64,000 nucleotides of DNA from Cercis canadensis (taxonomy: Eukaryota > Streptophyta > Magnoliopsida > Fabales > Fabaceae): the NCBI GenBank assembly GCA_003255065.1, contig QAOA01002887.1, positions 364,678-428,677 on the forward strand. Reading direction: 5' to 3'. Below the pieces are notes generated by a model that worked only from the letters and a program-made list of their open reading frames with translations, was not told the origin of the DNA and made no database searches. A program made the translations under genes and the position numbers. The first letter of the stretch is position 1, and the number at the start of each line of letters is the position of its first letter. This document shows, in pieces, positions 59,998 through 64,000 of the stretch.

Positions 59998-61932
59998 TTA
60001 AGTCTCATAAAGGGCAGCAGACAAGTGCACCTCCTCCACCACTTGCTCTTGAAAACTCTCATAGAAAGGTTTCAGTCGATGTCCGTTCACTGGGAAGGTC
60101 TGGTTGGTTGCCTCATTCTTGATCTTAATTGCACCATAAGGAAAGACATGAGTCACCACAAAAGGACCCATCCATCGAGAAGGAAGCTTGCCGGGCATTA
60201 GCTTGAGACGAGAGTTGTAGAGTAGCACTTTCTGACCAATGTAGAACTCTTTTCTCACCAACATCTTGTCATGGACAGCCTTGGTCTTTTCTTTGTAGAT
60301 TCTGGAATTCTCATAAGCCGCCAACCGAATTTCATCAAGTTCCTGCAAGTGGAGTTTCCTCTGTGATCCGCCTTGGGCTAAATCAAGATTACACTGCTTC
60401 ACAGCCCAGTACGCCTTATGCTCGATCTCTACTGGAAGGTGACATGCCTTGCCAAAGACTAGCCTGTAAGGGGACATGCCTATAGGGGTCTTGTAGGCAG
60501 TCCGATAGGCCCACAATGCATCATCCAAACGCAGGCTCCAGTCCTTTCTGTTGGGCTGGACAGTCTTCTCTAAAATTTGCTTGATCTCCCTATTTGACAC
60601 CTCTGCTTGCCCATTGGTCTGTGGATGGTAAGGGGTTGACACCTTGTGCACCACACCATACTTTCTCAACAAAGCAGCCATGTGCCTATTGCAGAAGTGT
60701 GAACCTTGGTCACTGATGATGGCTCTTGGAACGCTGAACTTGCAGAAAATGTGAGTCCTGACAAAATCTAAGACAACACGAGAATCATCAGTCTGGGTGG
60801 CCTTGGCCTCTACCCATTTAGAAACATAGTCCACAGCTAAAAGAATATACACAAAACCAAAAGAAGTAGGGAAAGGACCCATGAAATCGATGCCCCAAAC
60901 ATCAAATATCTCACAAAACAGCAAAGGCTGTTGAGGCATCTCATTCCTACGAGAAATATTACCTGTCCGTTGGCATTGGGCACAATTCTTACAAAAGCTG
61001 TACGCATCATGAAATAGGGTAGGCCAATAGAGTCCAGAATCTAAAACTTTACGAGCAGTGCGCTGAGGTCCAAAATGACCACCACATGCAGAAGTATGAC
61101 AGAACTGTAACACAGACTCAGACTCATGTCCAGGCACACACCTCCTAATTACTTGGTCACTACAGAGTCTCCACAAGTAGGGGTCATCCCACACATAATG
61201 TTTGGATTCACTTTTAAGCTTATCTACTTGATGCTTCTTAAAATAAGCAGGTAACTCAGAAGCAACTAAGTAGTTTACCAGGTCAGCATACCAAGGATCT
61301 GTACCTTGCAGCTGATAAAGCTGCTCATCCGGGAAGGTTTCTCTGATGGGAAAGTTGTCCAAAGTCAGTGGTATCCGACTCAGGTGATCTGCTACCAAGT
61401 TCTCGACTCCACTCTTGTCTCTGATCTCAAGGTCGAATTCTTGCAAGAGCAACATCCACCTAATGAGTCTAGGCTTCGCATCCGGCTTCTTGAGCAAGTA
61501 CTTTAAAGCTGGATGATCAGAGAAAGCAATGACTTTAGAATTAAGCAAATATGAACGGAATTTATCTAAAGCAAACACAATTGCAAGGAGCTCTTTCTCA
61601 GTAGTGGTGTAATTTGCTTGGGCAGCATCCAAAGTGCGAGAGGCATAATAAATCACGTGGGACAGCTTGTCCACTCGCTGTGCAAGGACAGCTCCTACTG
61701 CAAAGTTTGATGCATCGCACATAAGCTCAAAGGGAAACTCCCAGTTAGGTGGCTGCATGATGGGAGGGGAGGTAAGGCTCTGCTTCAGCTGATCAAAGGC
61801 TACTCTGCACTGCTTATCAAAGTCGAAATCCACTTCTTTCTGGAGAAGCTTAGACAATGGCAAGGCAATCTTGCTGAAGTCCTGGATGAATCGCCTGTAA
61901 AACCCTGCATGACCAAGAAAGGAACGCACTTC
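59998..61932 (-). pseudogene. Retrotransposon pol, RNase H and integrase part
   Basis: About 644 codons open from just after an in-frame TAG (61,933-61,935) to the stop at 59,998. There is no genuine ATG at its start; numbering is from the GTG at 61,929. Residues 1-60 are the end of the RT connection ([11 protein letters not shown]). RNase H is about 65-185 with D72 (CDAS), E111 (TTTEKELLA), D138 (SDH) and D181 (ADHLSR). The integrase zinc region has H278, H285, C316 and C319 (GGHFG, then CAQCQ). The integrase core has D348 (GIDFMGPFP), D407 (SDQGSHF) and E443 (NGQAEVSN), a canonical D,D(35)E spacing. A GPF-containing C-terminal module is at about 565-600 (RWMGPF) and ends near [10 protein letters not shown]. 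No chromodomain follows. These catalytic residues all look intact, so this half decayed little; the element is disabled by lesions upstream. Confidence 0.93.
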
Positions 61933-62319
61933 CTACACACAAGTGGGGTAGGGTAAGGAGACAATAACATTTATCTTAGCCTTATCTACTTCAATGCCTT
62001 TGCTAGAAATTACATGCCCTAAAACTATGCCTTGTTCGACCATGAAGTGGCATTTCTCAAAATTAAGAACAAGGTTAGTCTTAATGCATCTATCAAGTAC
62101 CCTAGCAAGGCTATCTAAACATACATCAAAAGATGAGCCATATACAGTAAAGTCATCCATGAATACCTCCATGCAGTGTTCTAAAAAATCAGAAAATATG
62201 CTCACCATACACCGCTGGAATGTACCAGGGGCATTACACAGGCCGAAGGGCATCCTCCTGTATGCAAATGTGCCGAATGGACAGGTGAAAGTCGTCTTCT
62301 CCTGATATCCTATATGCAA
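61933..62319 (-). pseudogene. Retrotransposon pol, reverse transcriptase C-terminal part
   Basis: A 128-codon frame carries the second half of reverse transcriptase: RMPFGLCNAPGTFQ at about residues 22-35, the catalytic FMDD box at 53-56 (the YMDD equivalent) and the LGHVIS segment near 98-103. Its first residues come from the duplicated 52-bp segment, so the apparent start codon is an accident of the duplication. It ends at a TAG (61,933-61,935) placed where the family normally has a sense codon before the conserved [11 protein letters not shown]; the same frame resumes immediately as the RNase H/integrase part. It is out of frame with the upstream protease/RT part because of the duplication. 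Confidence 0.9.
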
Positions 62320-64000
62320 ATGTGCCGAATGGACAGGTGAAAGTCGTCTTCTCTTGATCCTCTGAGGCTATGTGAATCTGGAAGTAGCCTGAGAAGCCAT
62401 CCAGGAAGCAGTAATGGGACTTCCCTGCCAGTCTCTCTAACATCTGATCAATAAAGGGTAGAGGGAAGTGATCCTTCCTTGTCGCCTGGTTGAGTCTTCT
62501 ATAATCGATGTAAACGCGCCAGCTGTTCTGCACTCTGGTGGGGATCAACTCATTCTTCTCATTGGCTACCACAGTTATGCCACTCTTCTTTGGAACCACT
62601 TGAACTGGACTCACCCATTTGCTATCTGAGATGGGGTAGATAATGCCGGCTGACAACAGCTTGCTCACTTCTTTCTTGACCACATCCAGAATCAACGGGT
62701 TAAGTCGCCTTTGGGGCTGTCTCACTGGTTTAGCTTCTTCCTCTAATAAAATCCTATGCATGCAGGTGGAAGGGTTAATGACAGGAATGTCTGCTAGTGT
62801 CCATCCAATAGCTGTCTTCCGCTGCTTCAGAATCTGCAACAACCTCTCTTCTTGTTCAGGTTGCAGATTGTTGGCTATGATGATAGGCAGCTTTTCTTCT
62901 GCTTCTAGGAAAGCATACTTGAGATGGTCAGGTAACGGTTTCAGCTCAAGAATAGGTGGTTGCTGTACAGAAGGAACTAGCTTGGTTGGAGAAACCAAGT
63001 CTGCTGTGTGAAGCTCAGAAACACCTGCAAGCTCTGCACTATGCTCCAAAACAGTCTCATCATATCCCATATATGCAGAAATTTCAGAACAGGCAGCACA
63101 ACTCCCATCACAATTAGTACATGCGGGGCAATCTAAAGTATCTAGCAAGCCTACTATATCAGGAAATTCAGCTACCAATTCAGCATGCACATCATCAACT
63201 AGCAGGTCTATGACATCTATTTGGAACACTGAATGCTCTTCTAGAGGGTGTTTCATGGCATCACTTAAATTAAAACGAATTACAGTGTCACCAAATTCCA
63301 TGGACAGGGTACCAGCATGCACATCAATTATGGTCTTAGCAGTTTTAAGGAAGGGTCTACCTAAGATCAAAGGGGCATGTCTAGATGTAGACTCATCCTC
63401 CATATTTAACACATAAAAATCTGCTGGAAATATTAAATCATTTACCCTAACCAAAACATCCTCAAGAAGGCCTGCAGGATAGGCTGTGCTTCTATTAGCA
63501 AGCTGAATGACTACTCCAGTGGGCTTCAGTTCTCCAATCTGCAGTGATGAATAGATGGACTTGGGCATCACGTTGATGGAAGCACCCAGATCTAGCATGG
63601 CATTTGTAAACTGCTTGTCTCCAATAGTGCAGGGAATGGTGAAAGTTCCAGGATCAGTGCACTTTGATGGTAAGTTAGGCTGGATCATTGCTGACACGTT
63701 TCTGCTCATGCTCACTTTCTCATTGCCTTTCAGTCTTCTCTTGTGGGTACACAAATCCTTCAGAAACCTTGCATACTTGGGAATCTGTTTAATTGCTTCC
63801 AGAAGAGGTATATTGACTTCTACCTTCCTGAAAGTATCCATGATCTCTTTATCTAGCTCATGCTCAGCAATTTTCTTGGACTGTGTAATTCTGTTTGGAA
63901 AGGGGAGAGGAATACTGGGGGTAGAGCTCTCTGCCTGATCCTGAAGGTGGATTGGCTGCTGTTTTGGAATAGCTTTAGGGGCTGCAGGGTCTGAATTTTT
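62234..64000 (-). pseudogene. Retrotransposon gag end, protease and N-terminal RT (partial, frameshifted)
   Basis: The frame is open from the window edge (64,000) to a stop at 62,234; 53 codons precede the first in-window ATG at 63,841, so the true start is outside. Counting from that ATG, residues 1-55 resemble the gag C-terminus of Athila-like elements (PKYARFLKDL, then KRRL). The aspartic protease has its active site DLGAS at 84-88 and an LGRPFL segment at 160-165. A linker of about 200 residues includes a cysteine cluster at 238-251. Reverse transcriptase begins near 370: SPVQVVPKKSG (411-421), WRVYIDYRRLN (441-451) and FLDGFSGYFQI (479-489, catalytic D481). After TFAYR (507-511) the frame runs into unrelated residues because of the 52-bp duplication and stops after residue 535. 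The FMDD half is encoded in another frame. Confidence 0.92.
62261..62364. repeat. 52-bp tandem duplication that breaks reverse transcriptase
   Basis: The string tatgcaaatgtgccgaatgg and the following 21 bases occur at 62,261 and again at 62,313, 52 bp apart (41 bp perfect, then partial similarity). On the coding strand this repeats the EKTTFTCPFGTFAYR segment. Because 52 is not a multiple of three, it shifts the frame within reverse transcriptase, between motif A and the FMDD box. Confidence 0.92.

Larger units (their letters stand above)
57272..64000 (-). mobile_element. Degenerate Athila-like Ty3/gypsy LTR retrotransposon, 3' part
   Basis: A minus-strand LTR retrotransposon occupies the right end. 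Read from the right edge it gives the end of gag, protease, reverse transcriptase, RNase H and integrase, then about 1.4 kb of non-coding DNA, a polypurine tract and the 3' LTR. The order PR-RT-RH-INT is that of Ty3/gypsy. The protease motif DLGAS, the long protease-RT linker and an integrase without a chromodomain point to the Athila/Tat branch, more likely Athila; this is judged from remembered family features, not a tree. It inserted into the satellite at 57,271/57,272 (flank aacca). The matching duplication, primer binding site, most of gag and the 5' LTR lie outside the window. The element cannot encode an intact polyprotein: there is one frameshifting duplication and one stop codon in pol. 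Confidence 0.93.

Noticed and set aside
61306..63938. Plus-strand frames opposite pol (61,306-61,506; 61,994-62,305; 62,643-63,011; 63,210-63,416; 63,555-63,938) and 59,992-60,201
   Set aside because: These are antisense shadows of the minus-strand polyprotein.
57272..64000. Integrated plant virus (caulimovirid) rather than a retrotransposon
   Set aside because: It has an LTR with TG...CA ends next to a polypurine tract and a D,D(35)E integrase after RNase H, and no movement protein is seen. These fit a Ty3/gypsy element.

Overview
The window is nuclear DNA of a flowering plant, probably a eudicot. The evidence is a very long tandem satellite, two solo LTRs, a Tourist-like MITE with a TTA target duplication, and a degenerate Ty3/gypsy retrotransposon of the Athila-like (non-chromovirus) kind. 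The mix is typical of centromeric or pericentromeric heterochromatin. I see no host protein-coding gene, no tRNA or rRNA, and no CRISPR array. The species cannot be named from sequence alone.

Layout: (1) 1-57,271 is one satellite array with a monomer of about 104 bp (roughly 520 monomers), interrupted three times. (2) 7,392-8,819 and 33,949-35,375 are solo LTRs of one family, each with its own 5-bp target duplication (cgtcc; tgaac). (3) 35,859-36,329 is a 471-bp Tourist/PIF-Harbinger-type MITE flanked by TTA. (4) 57,272-64,000 is the 3' part of an LTR retrotransposon on the minus strand: 3' LTR, polypurine tract, a non-coding stretch with a second polypurine-tract-like site, then integrase, RNase H, reverse transcriptase, protease and the end of gag, running off the right edge. 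Its pol is broken by a 52-bp tandem duplication (frameshift) and an in-frame TAG.

The array has two architectures. Much of 1-24 kb and 29.5-35.8 kb is built on a five-monomer cycle (A-B-C-D-E, about 520 bp) and carries duplicated segments of 3 kb or more at offsets near 11.4, 7.0-7.2 and 11.83 kb. The parts at 24-29.5 kb and 35.8-57.3 kb are built of longer higher-order repeats whose lengths are whole numbers of monomers: 19-, 17-, 15- and 11-mers plus one 12-mer with a truncated monomer. Three 17-mers (1,769 bp) run from 44,400 to 49,705. Four 11-mers (1,144 bp) that look identical by eye follow from 49,706 to 54,281, so this is the youngest, most homogenised part. The 11-mer equals the 17-mer minus six monomers.

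No new protein system is present. What deserves a second look is the satellite: its higher-order ladder, the traceable unequal-exchange junctions, the insertions that can be ordered against the duplications through paralogous empty sites, and the duplicated polypurine tract in the retroelement. The many 60-130-codon open frames in the array are by-products of a repeat poor in stop codons and were not annotated as genes. Block boundaries inside the array were read by eye and are approximate unless stated as exact.
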